Shown here: positions 52,434-62,319 of the stretch, piece after piece | Layout of the letters: each line of letters opens with the position of its first letter | Numbering within the stretch: the first letter of the stretch is position 1 | From: Chondromyces crocatus | GTDB lineage: Bacteria > Myxococcota_A > Polyangia > Polyangiales > Polyangiaceae | NCBI RefSeq assembly: GCF_001189295.1 | Contig: NZ_CP012159.1 | Location: 1,874,001-1,938,000 of the forward strand | Direction of reading: 5' to 3' | Length of the DNA: 64,000 nucleotides | The notes under the pieces: generated by a model | The model's input: the letters and a program-made list of their open reading frames with translations, nothing else | What the model was told of the DNA's origin: nothing | The model's database searches: none | Position numbers and translations under genes: made by a program

Positions 52434-53460
52434 CCCCGTCGCCACGAGCCGCCGTCGCTGGCTCGGTGGCGCCCTCACCGCGGCCCTCGGCCTCCTCGTT
52501 CCAGCGTGCGGTGGCGTTCCACCCGCGCCGCCCCCCCGCCTCGCTGCTCCTCCCCTCCCGCCGCTCGCCACGGCCGATCTGACCCGCCTCTTGCCCTCCG
52601 CGGGCTTGCGCTGGCTCGTCCTCGTCAAGCCCCGCGAGATCGCCGCCATCCCCTGGCTCATCCCCTGGCTCGGCCTCATCGCTCCCGAGCCGAACCTCGA
52701 CCGATTTGCCGCGAGCACGGGCCTGGATCTCCGTCAGGTTCCCGACGCGGCCGTGGCCAGTTACGACGACGCCTCGCTCTACCTCGCGCGCCACACGGGC
52801 GACCTTCGGACGGTCGAGCGCCTCTTCCGCGAGCGCCTCACCCGCGATGTGCGCAGGACGGTCGAGCGCCCCGACCTGATCCGGCTCTCCGGCGATCTCG
52901 GCACCGCTCCTCGCGTTCTCGCCTTGCTCGGACGCGATGTCGTCGCTTTCCAGGACGGCGGCAGCGCGACCCGCGGCCTGGCCCGCGTCGCCACCCTCTA
53001 CGCCCTCGGCAAGCTCCGGCGCTCACCCACCGCGTTCGACCAGGAACCCCTCCATTCCCTCGCGGCGCGCCTCGGTGAGGCCCCGCTGCGCGCCTTCGCC
53101 AGAGGGCCGTTCGACGACGCGCTGGGGCGCGGCGCGCGCGGCCTGCTCGCGGCGGCGACCGCCGTCGGCGCGACGGCACGCCCTGGCGACCGCGAGACGA
53201 TCCTCCTCGACATCACCCTCACCGGTGATTTCTCGGCGAGCACCTCGGACGCGACGGACACCTTGCTCGCGGCCTGGGAGGAGCTTTCCCGCTCGAGCTT
53301 CGGTCATCTTCTCGGGCTCGACGCGGGGAAAGCGCCTGCGTCCGCCACGCCGAGCGCCGCTGGGGATGCGCTCACCTTGAGCGTCGCGCTGGACCCGGCA
53401 CCCCTCGCCCGCGGGCTCAGGGCGCTGACCAGCGCGGAGATCGAAGAGATCATGCGTTGA
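52426..53460 (+). CDS. Hypothetical lipoprotein
   Basis: A 344-residue protein with an RRR-containing n-region (SRRRWLGGALTAALGLLVPAC), a hydrophobic stretch and a lipobox ending at Cys; the RRRW pattern resembles a Tat signal. The mature part is alpha/beta with Arg-rich helices (LFRERLTRDVRRTVERPDL) and no recognised domain. The start is TTG at 52426 inside the end of tyrS; it has no strong ribosome site. Its last 11 bases overlap the end of the convergent RND gene. Confidence 0.75.
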   Translation: MTDPVATSRRRWLGGALTAALGLLVPACGGVPPAPPPRLAAPPLPPLATADLTRLLPSAGLRWLVLVKPREIAAIPWLIPWLGLIAPEPNLDRFAASTGLDLRQVPDAAVASYDDASLYLARHTGDLRTVERLFRERLTRDVRRTVERPDLIRLSGDLGTAPRVLALLGRDVVAFQDGGSATRGLARVATLYALGKLRRSPTAFDQEPLHSLAARLGEAPLRAFARGPFDDALGRGARGLLAAATAVGATARPGDRETILLDITLTGDFSASTSDATDTLLAAWEELSRSSFGHLLGLDAGKAPASATPSAAGDALTLSVALDPAPLARGLRALTSAEIEEIMR

Positions 53461-56400
53461 TGCCAGGATCGTGGATCGGCGGAGGCAAGCTCTCCCTGCC
53501 TGGCGGAGTGTCCCCCCAGATCCGCTCCTTCGCGCGGCTCGTCACCACATAGAACGCCGGCACCACGAAGAGGCTGAGCAGCGTCGACACGGTGAGCCCG
53601 CCGAGCACCACCGCCGCCATCGGGCTGCGCGTCTCCGTGCCCGACCCGATGCCCAGGATCGGGGGAACCGCTGCCATCATCGTCGCGATGGTGGTCATCA
53701 AGATCGGCCGCAGCCTGAGCGGCCCCGCCTTGAGCATCGCCGGCAAGGACCGCAGCCCCTCGTGCTCCCGTACCTGGTTGGCGTACTCCACCAGCAGGAT
53801 CGAGTTCTTCTTCACGATCCCCATCAGGAGCAGCACGCCGATCATGCTGAAGATGTTCAGCGTCTTGTCGCCGATCAGCAGCCCGATCGCAGCGCCGGAG
53901 AGCGCGAGCGGCAGGATCGTCAACACCGTGACCGGATCCAGGAACGAGTTGAACTGGCTCGCGAGCACCATGTACGCGACCAGGATCCCGATGATCAGCG
54001 CGAACACGAGCCCGCTCGTGGTCTCGGCGAGCTGGGACGCCTGCCCGCTCGGCACGGCCCGGTAACCGAGAGGCAGCTCCCGCGACAGCTCCTCCACCTT
54101 TGCCATCGCCTGGGCCTGCGAGTACCCGGGCGCCACGTTCGCCGAGATGCTGATCGCTCGCTCCCGATCGACGCGGCTGATTGCCTGCAGCACGCTGACT
54201 TCCTGCTGCGTCGTCACCAGCGACAGCGGGATCGTCTCCCCGTTCTGCGCGCGCACCCGGATCGCTCCCAGGTCTTCTGGCCGCGACCGCTGCGCGGCCA
54301 GGAGGCGCATGCGGATGTCGATGCGCCGCCCCTCGGTCGCGAACTTCCCGACCACGTTCCCGCCCACCAGCGCGCTCACCGTGTTCGCGATGTCGTTCAC
54401 GGTGACCCCCACATCGTTCGCGCGGCGGCGGTCGGGCACCACCTGCACCTCGGGGTTGCCCACCTGGTAGTCCGTCCGGATGTCGGTCACCATCCCGCTC
54501 TTCTCCAGGTCGTCCTGGATCTTCAGCGCCGCCTCGACGAGCTTGTCCCAATCCCCGCCGCGCACGGTGAACGACACGGGCGAGCCTTGCTGGATGCCGA
54601 AGCCCTGCTGCGAAGGATCCTGCACCGATGCGCGGATCCCCGCGATCGACGACAGCTCCTTGCGCAGGTCGGCCATCAGCTCCTGCGCCGTCATCTTGCG
54701 CTGATCCGGCGGCACGAGCGTCAGATCGATCGATCCCGACGACGACGACAGTGTGCTCAGTACCCGCTCGACCTCCGGGCGCTTGGCGAGCATCTCCTCG
54801 GCCCGGTTGATGAGCGGCGTTGCCGCGGCCACGCTGGTCCCCGTCTCGGTCCGGATGCGCACCGTGAGCCGGCTCTGGTCCTGCGAGGGCACGAACTCCG
54901 TGCCGATCCTCGGTACCACGAGCACCGTGCCCACCATCAGGAGCATCGCCGCGAGAAGCACCTTCCACGGGTGGTGGACGGCCCCTCCGAGCATCCAGGC
55001 ATAGCCCCGCTCCAGCGCCTCGAAGCCCTTGTCCACCACCCGGCCGAGCCAGCTCCGTCCCTCGCGCGACGTCGAGAGAATCTGTGCGCACCGGGCCGGG
55101 GCCAGGGTGATGGCCTCGAAGTACGAGATCATCACCGCCACCGAGAGCGTCACGCCGAACTGGAAGAAGAACCGCCCGATGACGCCTTCCATGAAGACTA
55201 CGGGCAAGAAGATCGCGACGACGGCCAAGGTCGCGGCCAGCGCGGCGAAGGTGATCTCCTTCGTCCCCTCGGCGGCTGCCCGCCGACGTGACTTCCCCAT
55301 CTCGGCGTGCCGGTAGATGTTCTCCATCACCATCACCGCGTCGTCCACGACGAGCCCCACGGCGAGCGACAGACCGAGCAGCGTGAAGGTGTTGAGCGTG
55401 AAGCCCAGGAAGTAGATGACTGCCACCGTGCCGAGCAGCGACATCGGGATCGCCAGCACCACGTTCAGCGTGCTCGACAGCGACCCCAGGAAGAGCCAGC
55501 ACACCAGCGCCGTCAGGAGCAGCGCCAGCCCGATCTCCAGCTCGATGTGGTGGACCGACTCCTCGATGAACGTGGTCGTGTCGAAGAGCACCTCGACCTT
55601 CATGTCCTCGGGGAGGCTCTTCTGGATCTCGGCGACCTTCTCCCGCACCCCGGTGGCCACGGAGACGGCGTTCGTGCCGCGCTGCTTCAGCACCCCGAGG
55701 GCCTGGAGCGGTACCCCGTCCAGCCGCGCGACGGTGGTCACGTCCTCGAACCCGTCTTCCACGAGGGAGACGTCTTCCAGGTACACCGGCGTGTTGTTCA
55801 CCCGGCGCACCACGAGCTTCCGCAGCGACTCCAGGTCGAGCGCTTCGCCCAGCAAGCGCACGCTGAGCTGCCGTCCACCGGCCTCGAGCTGCCCGCCAGG
55901 CACCTCGAGGTGCTCGCGCTGCACCGCGCCGATGACGTCGCTGGCCACCACCTTCTTCTCGGCCAGCCGGCTCGCATCGAGCCAGATGCGCACGTTCCGG
56001 TTCAGGTGGCCGTTCAGCGTGATCTGACCGACCCCGGGCACCGTCTGCAGCTTCTCCTGCACCTGGTAGCGGGCCACGTCGGAGAGCATCTGTGGCGAGT
56101 ACGGACCTGACACCCCGATGGTCAGGATGGGCGTGTCGTCGGGGTTCGACTTCGACACCGTGGGTGTCGTCACGTCCCTCGGGAGCTGCCGCTGCGCCTG
56201 GGCGACGCGCGCTTGCACGTCCTGCAGCGCCAGGTCCACGTTGCGGGAGATGTCGAACGAGGCGGTGATCCTCGCCGAGCCCTGGCGCGCCGACGAGGTG
56301 AGCTGCTGGATGCCCTCCACCTGAGAGAGCGACTGCTCCAGCGGCTCGATGATCTCGCGCTCCACGGCGGACGGCGAGGCGCCCGACCACGATACGCTGA

Positions 56401-56539
56401 CGCTGATGTTCGGGTAGTCGACGTCCGGGTACTGGCTGATCCCGATCCGGGTCACCGCCACGATCCCGAAGAGGATCGCGCAGGCCATCAGCATCCAGGC
56501 GAAGACCGGGTTTTTGATCGAGACGTCGGTCAGGTTCAT
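53450..56539 (-). CDS. RND multidrug efflux permease (HAE1 family)
   Basis: A 1029-residue inner-membrane pump with the AcrB/MexB/HAE-1 plan: N-terminal helix (SIKNPVFAWMLMACAILFGIVA), PDVDYPNISVSV, two large periplasmic loops and 12 helices. The proton-relay Asp pair is in GLVVDDAVMVMENIYRH, the family's Lys in GIVKKNSILLVEYANQ. It exports drugs, solvents or metabolites by proton exchange. It starts with an ATG overlapping the MFP stop (ATGA). Operon order is outer-membrane factor, adaptor, pump. A two-component pair is divergent from it and is its likely regulator. Confidence 0.96.
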   Translation of the reverse strand: MNLTDVSIKNPVFAWMLMACAILFGIVAVTRIGISQYPDVDYPNISVSVSWSGASPSAVEREIIEPLEQSLSQVEGIQQLTSSARQGSARITASFDISRNVDLALQDVQARVAQAQRQLPRDVTTPTVSKSNPDDTPILTIGVSGPYSPQMLSDVARYQVQEKLQTVPGVGQITLNGHLNRNVRIWLDASRLAEKKVVASDVIGAVQREHLEVPGGQLEAGGRQLSVRLLGEALDLESLRKLVVRRVNNTPVYLEDVSLVEDGFEDVTTVARLDGVPLQALGVLKQRGTNAVSVATGVREKVAEIQKSLPEDMKVEVLFDTTTFIEESVHHIELEIGLALLLTALVCWLFLGSLSSTLNVVLAIPMSLLGTVAVIYFLGFTLNTFTLLGLSLAVGLVVDDAVMVMENIYRHAEMGKSRRRAAAEGTKEITFAALAATLAVVAIFLPVVFMEGVIGRFFFQFGVTLSVAVMISYFEAITLAPARCAQILSTSREGRSWLGRVVDKGFEALERGYAWMLGGAVHHPWKVLLAAMLLMVGTVLVVPRIGTEFVPSQDQSRLTVRIRTETGTSVAAATPLINRAEEMLAKRPEVERVLSTLSSSSGSIDLTLVPPDQRKMTAQELMADLRKELSSIAGIRASVQDPSQQGFGIQQGSPVSFTVRGGDWDKLVEAALKIQDDLEKSGMVTDIRTDYQVGNPEVQVVPDRRRANDVGVTVNDIANTVSALVGGNVVGKFATEGRRIDIRMRLLAAQRSRPEDLGAIRVRAQNGETIPLSLVTTQQEVSVLQAISRVDRERAISISANVAPGYSQAQAMAKVEELSRELPLGYRAVPSGQASQLAETTSGLVFALIIGILVAYMVLASQFNSFLDPVTVLTILPLALSGAAIGLLIGDKTLNIFSMIGVLLLMGIVKKNSILLVEYANQVREHEGLRSLPAMLKAGPLRLRPILMTTIATMMAAVPPILGIGSGTETRSPMAAVVLGGLTVSTLLSLFVVPAFYVVTSRAKERIWGDTPPGRESLPPPIHDPGINA

Positions 56540-57930
56540 GGCTGCGCCCCGGTCCCCGCAGGCGCCGCGGTCCCCGCGTTCGCCCCGGGTCCCCCGCCAC
56601 CCTTGCGCTTGTTTCGCCCCGCGGCTGGCGCGCCCGTCGCTGCGGGAGCAGCGGAGCCTTCCGCGGCCGGGGGTTGCTCACCGCTCCCTGGCTCGCCTGC
56701 GCCCGGTTTGTTCCCCTCGCCGACCCCTCCTCCATCGGGGGTGCGCGTGCCGAGCTGTGCGGCGATGACCCCCGCCAGCTCCTCCGGCGTGATCTGCTTC
56801 GACTTCACCCGGGCGCCCTCGCTCAGCGCCTCGGCCCCGCGCACCACCAGCATCGAGCCCGCCTGGAGCCCCGATCGCACCTCGACCCAGCCGTCCTTCG
56901 TGCTCATGCCGAGCGTGACCACCTTCTCGTGGGCCACGTCGTCCTCCACCACGTACACCACGTAGCCGTGGTCGGTCGCGCGCACCGCCAGCCGCGGGAT
57001 CACCGGCGCGTCGCGCTGCGCTTGCAGGTCCAGCGCCACGTCGCAGAAGGACCCGGGCCGCAGCCAGTACTTGTTCGAGTCGGCGATCACCTCGCCGGTC
57101 ACGGCGACCATGTGCGTCATCGGATCCGCGGCGCCCGACACCAGCGTGATCTTCGCGCTGAACGTGCGGACCGTCTCCCGCATGGTGAACGTCGCGATCA
57201 TCCCCGGCTTGATCCGTGGCGCCTCCAGCGGCTCCACCTGGAACCGAAGGAGCAGCGGCTCGCTCCGGATCAAGGTCGCAAGGATCGTCCCTGCCTGCAC
57301 ATACTGCCCGGTCTCCACCGTGCGCGTCTGGATCACGCCGCCGAGAGGCGCCCGCACCTGCGAGTCGCGCAGGTTGAGCTGCGCCGTCTTCAGCGCCTGG
57401 GAGGCCACCTCCTGGTCGGCCTTCGCGGTGAAGCTCCGCGTCCGGTACGTCTCGATCTCCTCGCCCGGGATGAGGCCCGGGTTCTTGCTGCTCGCCCCCT
57501 CGCGCCGCGCCAGCATCGCCTCGGCGTCGCGTACCGCCGCGTCGGCCTTGTCGACCGCCGCCTTCGCGCTGTTCACCGCGAGCCGGAAGCGCTCGGAGTC
57601 GATCAGCACCAGCGCGTCCCCCTTCTTCACCTCCTGCCCTTCGGAGAACGCCACCTTGTCCACGGCGCCAGCCACCCGCGCGGTGACCTGCACGCGCTCG
57701 AAGGCCTCGATGGTCCCGGGCGCGTTCACCACGTAGGCGACTTTCTTCGCCTCCACGGGCATCACGTCGGCCGCGAACGCCGTCACCTGCCGCCCCCGGC
57801 CGCCGCCACGCCCCCCGGCTGGCTTGGCCTCTTCCTTCCCAGCCTCCGCGCCCCCCTTGCAGCCAGCGCTCGCCAGCACGGAAGCGCTCGCCAGCACCGA
57901 AAGGTAAAGCGCCATCGCGATCGATCTCAC
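56536..57930 (-). CDS. RND efflux periplasmic adaptor (MFP), lipoprotein
   Basis: A 464-residue membrane fusion protein. It starts with GTG at 57930, overlapping the TolC-like gene's TGA, with AGGAG eight bases upstream. After a lipobox (LASAGC) come the beta-barrel/lipoyl pieces: VQVTARVAGAVDKVAFSEGQEVKKGDALVLIDSERF (in two parts), a helical hairpin (AVNSAKAAVDKADAAVRDAEAML), LRDSQVRAPLGGVIQTRTV and a final Gly/Pro/Ala-rich tail. It links the pump to the outer-membrane channel. Confidence 0.94.
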   Translation of the reverse strand: MRSIAMALYLSVLASASVLASAGCKGGAEAGKEEAKPAGGRGGGRGRQVTAFAADVMPVEAKKVAYVVNAPGTIEAFERVQVTARVAGAVDKVAFSEGQEVKKGDALVLIDSERFRLAVNSAKAAVDKADAAVRDAEAMLARREGASSKNPGLIPGEEIETYRTRSFTAKADQEVASQALKTAQLNLRDSQVRAPLGGVIQTRTVETGQYVQAGTILATLIRSEPLLLRFQVEPLEAPRIKPGMIATFTMRETVRTFSAKITLVSGAADPMTHMVAVTGEVIADSNKYWLRPGSFCDVALDLQAQRDAPVIPRLAVRATDHGYVVYVVEDDVAHEKVVTLGMSTKDGWVEVRSGLQAGSMLVVRGAEALSEGARVKSKQITPEELAGVIAAQLGTRTPDGGGVGEGNKPGAGEPGSGEQPPAAEGSAAPAATGAPAAGRNKRKGGGGPGANAGTAAPAGTGAQP

Positions 57931-59261
57931 GGGTTGTTCTCCTGGGATGCAGTCGTTCCCGATGCGGGCTCGTCCAGCGGATCGAGGCCCAGGGCGAAGC
58001 GAAGCTCGAGGTACGCCTGCTCCATCGCGAGCCGCGCCGTCTCCAGGTTCACCTCGGCCTCGTACCGGCTGGCGTTCGCGTCGACCAGCTCGATCGCGCG
58101 CGCGAGCCCCTGTTGATAGAGGATCTCCGTCTCCGAGCTGTTCGCCCGTGCCGCCTCCACGGCCTGCTCGGCAATCAGGTACGCCTCCCGCGCGGCCCGC
58201 AGCGCCGTTCGTGCCAGCTCCAGATCGACTGCCACCGAGCGCCGGAGCTGTCGCTCCACCAGCTCCTGCGACTGCGCCTGCGCGAGCCGCGTCCGCCGGT
58301 CGGCGTAGCGCACGCCCGCGTCGTAGATCGTCCAGTTCAGCGTGACCTGCGCCGTGAGGTCGTACACGCGCCCGAACTGACCAGGGACCGGGTTCACCCG
58401 GAGCTGGCCGGCGGCGCCGAGCGTCGGCGCCAGGCGGTAAAGCGGCTCCTCGGCGGACGACTGCAGCGCCGCCGTGCGCTCCTCCGCGGCGCGCAGGTCC
58501 GGGCGACGCTGCTGGGCTCTGCGGACGACATCCTCGGACCGCCTCGCCCCGCCGGTCCGCGCCGCGCGCGTGGTGCGCTCCGGCGTCACCAGCGGTCCGT
58601 TCACCGGCTTGCCCACCAGGAAGCCCAGGTTCAGGTACGCCTGCTGCATCGAGCCGCGCGTCCGCACCACCTCGCGTGACGCCGAGGCCACCTCGATCAG
58701 CGAGCGCGTCGCGTCGTTGGAGCTCGCGAGCTGCGCCTCCGTTCGCGCCACCGTGTTCGCCTGGTTCGCGCGGGCGCGCTCCAGGCGCCGCTGCGCCACG
58801 TCGAAGAGCCGCTCGGAGGTGAGCACCACGAGGAACGACCGGGCCGTGTCGAAGGCGACGAGACGCCGATCCTGGACGGCCCCCCATTTCTCCGCCTCGC
58901 GGGTGTGGCGCGCCTGCGCGTACAGCGGGAAGGCCGTGGGCGACAGGAGCGGCTGGCTCACGGTGACCGCCGCACCCGTGGTGAGCAGGCTGCCTGCGGC
59001 ATTCTCTCTGGCCGAGAGCGTCGCCGTGCCGCTGGTGGTCAGCGACGGCAAGAACGCCGCCCGTGCCCTTTCCACCTGCCCTTCGGCGGCCTCGACGCGG
59101 AGGGGCGCTTGCAGCGCGCGCTCGTTGTTCGTGAGCGCCATCTTGATGGCGTCTTCCAGGGTCAGAGCGCCATCCGCGCGTGCCTCCCCCGCAAGGGGAA
59201 GAGGGATGACGCAAGACAGCAGGGTGACGAGAAACCAGCGGAGCGCCGGGGTGCGCCTCAT
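57927..59261 (-). CDS. TolC-family outer-membrane efflux channel
   Basis: A 444-residue outer-membrane factor. The start at ATG 59261 is followed by a signal peptide (LRWFLVTLLSCVIPLPLAGEARA) and two repeats of the TolC helical/beta fold (LTLEDAIKMALTNN, AFDTARSFLVVLTSERLFDVAQRRL; PDLRAAEERTAALQSSAEE, LNWTIYDAGVRYADRRTRLAQAQ). It forms the trimeric exit duct for the RND pump encoded downstream. The 114-base spacer to the divergent histidine kinase gene should hold both promoters. Confidence 0.94.
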   Translation of the reverse strand: MRRTPALRWFLVTLLSCVIPLPLAGEARADGALTLEDAIKMALTNNERALQAPLRVEAAEGQVERARAAFLPSLTTSGTATLSARENAAGSLLTTGAAVTVSQPLLSPTAFPLYAQARHTREAEKWGAVQDRRLVAFDTARSFLVVLTSERLFDVAQRRLERARANQANTVARTEAQLASSNDATRSLIEVASASREVVRTRGSMQQAYLNLGFLVGKPVNGPLVTPERTTRAARTGGARRSEDVVRRAQQRRPDLRAAEERTAALQSSAEEPLYRLAPTLGAAGQLRVNPVPGQFGRVYDLTAQVTLNWTIYDAGVRYADRRTRLAQAQSQELVERQLRRSVAVDLELARTALRAAREAYLIAEQAVEAARANSSETEILYQQGLARAIELVDANASRYEAEVNLETARLAMEQAYLELRFALGLDPLDEPASGTTASQENNP

Positions 59262-59375
59262 CCCGTTACCTCTACTGCGAGCGTGGACCGGCGGAGCCGC
59301 CTCCGAAGCGCGGATGAGCCACTTCGTCACGGGTCATGACACCTGTCAGGATTCGAGACATCATCCGGGGCGTTC

Positions 59376-60755
59376 ATGAGGTTGCCGCGCGTACCCCTGA
59401 CCTGGCTGCTCGGTGCGGTCGCCATCCTCGCATCCCTGATGTTCGTCGTCTCCGTGGCATCCCTGACCCGGGTGATCTCCATGTCGAGCGAGCAGCGCAT
59501 GGAGCGCAGCCGGGAGCTGATCCACCGTGAATTCGCCCGCTGGTTGACCGAGCCCGACGCCGAGGACCCACGCGCCCGCTCCATGGTCGTCGGGCTCCGC
59601 GGCGGCCTGGCGAGCCCGCCTTCTGTATCGGACGGCCCCTGGTCGCTTCGCGCGGGCCTCTCCGTCGAGGTCGACGATGCCCTGAATGCGCTCGCCAGCT
59701 CGGCGAACGGGGACGGCATCTCCTTCACCACCATCGAAGCCAGCGAGGGCACGATCCTGCTGGGCACGAGACGTCACGACGATGGACGGCTCCTCTGGGC
59801 GGCCTACTCCATCGGGCGGCCCCGCTTCCTCGATACCTGGCGCAACACCGTCGTCGTCCTCACCCTCGCGACCGTACTGCTCGGCGCCATCGCCCTCGTC
59901 GCCGTCGTTGGCACCACCCGCGGCGCCCGCGCCCTCAAGCGCTCCCTCGCCGCGCTGGAACAAGACCTCTCCGCCGACGTCGCGCGCCCGGCCATCGCCG
60001 AACTCGCCGGTGTCGCCGACGGCGTCTCCAGCCTCGCCCGCAGCCTGGCCGAAGCCCAGCACGAAAGCGAGGCCCTCTCCGTCGAGCTGCGCCGCACCGA
60101 GCGCGTCGCCGCCCTGGGTCGCGTCGTCGCTGGCCTCGCGCACGAGGTCCGCAACCCCCTCGCTTCCATGAAGCTCCGGGTCGACGTGGCGCGCGGCGCC
60201 GAGGACGTCCCTCCTGAGATCGTCAGCGAACTCGAGGCCGTCGACGAGGAGATCGCCCGTCTCGATCGCCTGGTGACCGACTTCCTCCTCGTCAGCGGTC
60301 GCCGCCTCGGCCGGCGCATCGACAGCGATCTCGGCGAACTCACCCGCCGCCGCGCGCTCCTGCTCGCCCCGTGGGCCCGGGAGCGCGGCGTCTCCCTCGC
60401 CGTCGAAGGCAACGCCCACGCTCACGTCGATCCTGACGCCTGCGCCCGCGCCGTCGACAACCTCCTCAAGAACGCCGTCGAGGCCTCTCCCACCGGCGCC
60501 CAGGTGCGCGTCCGTGTTTCGCCCTGCGACGACGGTGCCGCCGTGGAGGTCGAAGACCGCGGCCCGGGTGTCCCCGAAGCGCGCGTGGCCGAGCTGTTCG
60601 AGCCCTTCTTCACCACCAAGCCCGAGGGCACCGGCCTCGGCCTCGCCGTCTCGCGCGCCATCGCCGTCGCCAGCGGCGGCCAGCTCTCCTACCACCGCGA
60701 GGAGGGCGTCACCCGCTTCGCCCTCCACCTGCCCCCGACGGGAGCCCGAGCGTGA
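59376..60755 (+). CDS. Sensor histidine kinase (NtrB/ZraS-like)
   Basis: A 459-residue membrane kinase: transmembrane segment (LTWLLGAVAILASLMFVVSV), periplasmic sensor of about 120 residues, second segment (VVVLTLATVLLGAIALVAVV), HAMP-like helix, H-box GLAHEVRNPLASMKLRVD and HATPase (NLLKNAVEASPTGA, DRGPGVPEA, GTGLGLAVSRAIAVASGG). The last codons overlap the start of the response regulator gene (GTGA). Divergence from the RND operon suggests it senses an exported compound or envelope stress. Confidence 0.93.
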   Translation: MRLPRVPLTWLLGAVAILASLMFVVSVASLTRVISMSSEQRMERSRELIHREFARWLTEPDAEDPRARSMVVGLRGGLASPPSVSDGPWSLRAGLSVEVDDALNALASSANGDGISFTTIEASEGTILLGTRRHDDGRLLWAAYSIGRPRFLDTWRNTVVVLTLATVLLGAIALVAVVGTTRGARALKRSLAALEQDLSADVARPAIAELAGVADGVSSLARSLAEAQHESEALSVELRRTERVAALGRVVAGLAHEVRNPLASMKLRVDVARGAEDVPPEIVSELEAVDEEIARLDRLVTDFLLVSGRRLGRRIDSDLGELTRRRALLLAPWARERGVSLAVEGNAHAHVDPDACARAVDNLLKNAVEASPTGAQVRVRVSPCDDGAAVEVEDRGPGVPEARVAELFEPFFTTKPEGTGLGLAVSRAIAVASGGQLSYHREEGVTRFALHLPPTGARA

Positions 60756-62026
60756 GCACCATCCTCATCGTCGACGACGAGAAGGGCATCCGAGACGGCC
60801 TGGCGACCGCGGTCGCCCGCGTCGGCCACCGCGCCGTCACCGCCCAGAGCCTCGCCGAAGCGCGTGCCAAGCTCGCCGAGGGTGGCACCTTCGACTGCGC
60901 CCTCGTCGACATCCGCCTCCGCGACGGCAGCGGCCTCGACCTTTTGCGCGAGCTCCAGGCGGGCCGCCACCGCGACATCCCGGTGATCATGGCCACCGCG
61001 TACGACGACAGCGAGCGCACCATCGAGGCCATGCGCGACGGCGCCTTCGACTACCTCACCAAGCCCTTCGACCTGCCTCGCCTCATCGCCACCGTCGAGC
61101 GCGCCATCAAGCAGCGGCGCACCTCCGAAGCCGCCGTCGAGCTGGCCGTGGAGAGCCCACCCCTCGTCGGCCGCAGCGCCGCCATGCACGCCGTCTGGAA
61201 GCGCATCGGCCGCGCCGCCAGCTCGGACGCCCCGGTGCTGGTGAAGGGCGAGGCGGGGGCGGGCAAGAAGCTCGTCGCGCGGGCCGTCCACGACTACTCC
61301 CACCGCGCCGGCGCCAAGCTCCACACCGTCCGCGTCGACGCCTCCACCGACCTCGCCGAGCTGCGCGCTGCCCTCGCCAGTGCCCCGGAAGGGGGGACCC
61401 TCCTCCTCGATGGCGCCGGCGATCTCTCCCCCGCCGTGCAGAGCCACCTCGGCGCCTGGGTCGCCGCAGCGCCCCCCGTACGCGTCATCGCCCTCGCCCG
61501 CCTCGTCCACGGCGTCGCCGAACTCTCTCTGCTCCCCGAACTCTACTACCAGCTCGCGGTCATCGAGATCGCCGTCCCCCCCCTGCGGGAGCGCCGCAGC
61601 GACATCCCCCTGCTCGTCTCGCGGGCCCTCTCGGGCACCCGCGCCCGCGCCATCTCCGAAGAGGCCATGGCCGCCCTGGTGCGCCACGACTGGCCAGGCA
61701 ACGTGCGTGAGCTCTTCCTCTGCATCCGCCGCGCCGCCGAGATGTGCCGAGGTGAGGTCATCGATGCCGACGACCTCCCCCCCGAGCTGGCCATGCCAGC
61801 CACGGCCTCGGAGCCAGCGGACCACTACATGGGCCTCCCCCTCCGTGAAGCCCTCGCTCGCCTGGAGCGCGATCTGCTCTCTGCTGCCCTGCGCCGTGCC
61901 GACGGCAACCGCACCGTGGCGGCGCGCCTCCTCGGCATCCCGCGCCCCCAGCTCTACACCAAGCTCGAAGAGCACGGCCTCTCCGAGCGAAAACCAGGCC
62001 CCGTCGGAGGAAAAGCCGCCTCCTGA
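60752..62026 (+). CDS. NtrC-family response regulator with degenerate AAA+ domain
   Basis: A 424-residue regulator: receiver domain (1-120; phospho-acceptor Asp53 in LVDIRLRDG, Lys104 in DYLTKPFD), AAA+ domain (about 135-345) and a Fis-type helix-turn-helix (NRTVAARLLGIPRPQLYTKL). The AAA+ domain has Walker A (GEAGAGKK, 166-173), but the stretch that should carry the GAFTGA loop is missing, and Walker B reads TLLLDG with Gly221 instead of the catalytic Glu. It should therefore not open sigma-54 promoters and may act as a simple DNA-binding switch for sigma-70 genes. Start is GTG 60752. Confidence 0.9.
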   Translation: MSTILIVDDEKGIRDGLATAVARVGHRAVTAQSLAEARAKLAEGGTFDCALVDIRLRDGSGLDLLRELQAGRHRDIPVIMATAYDDSERTIEAMRDGAFDYLTKPFDLPRLIATVERAIKQRRTSEAAVELAVESPPLVGRSAAMHAVWKRIGRAASSDAPVLVKGEAGAGKKLVARAVHDYSHRAGAKLHTVRVDASTDLAELRAALASAPEGGTLLLDGAGDLSPAVQSHLGAWVAAAPPVRVIALARLVHGVAELSLLPELYYQLAVIEIAVPPLRERRSDIPLLVSRALSGTRARAISEEAMAALVRHDWPGNVRELFLCIRRAAEMCRGEVIDADDLPPELAMPATASEPADHYMGLPLREALARLERDLLSAALRRADGNRTVAARLLGIPRPQLYTKLEEHGLSERKPGPVGGKAAS

Positions 62027-62319
62027 AGCGAACGGGAGGGCCGACCGGACACCGCGACGGAAACCCCCCGAAGCCGCCCCGAAACGGGACGAACGGGAGC
62101 GGTGCAGCGACGACTGCACACCGTAGCAACACCGCCCTCACTGGATCGCTCCGCGAACGATCCGCCGCACCACGGCGTGACGCGCAGGGAGATGAACGCC
62201 GAGACGCCGTCGGCCCGCGCGCCGTTCGAACCCTCCTCCTGCGAAGCCGAGCGCCACCGGTCTTTCACCCTGCGGACCGCTGTTGACTGGCATGAGAGGG
62301 ATGGTAGTGGCCAGGGGCC

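Noticed and set aside
53471-55291. 606-codon plus-strand frame opposite the RND permease
   Set aside because: His/Arg-rich shadow of a fully conserved RND pump gene.
59333-59340. 8-bp palindrome GTCATGAC in the TolC/kinase spacer as an operator
   Set aside because: Well placed, but a single 8-bp palindrome is expected by chance and no second copy was found.
59340-59375. Sigma-54 promoter before the kinase/NtrC-like operon
   Set aside because: No TGGCAC-N5-TTGC-type element was found in the spacer.
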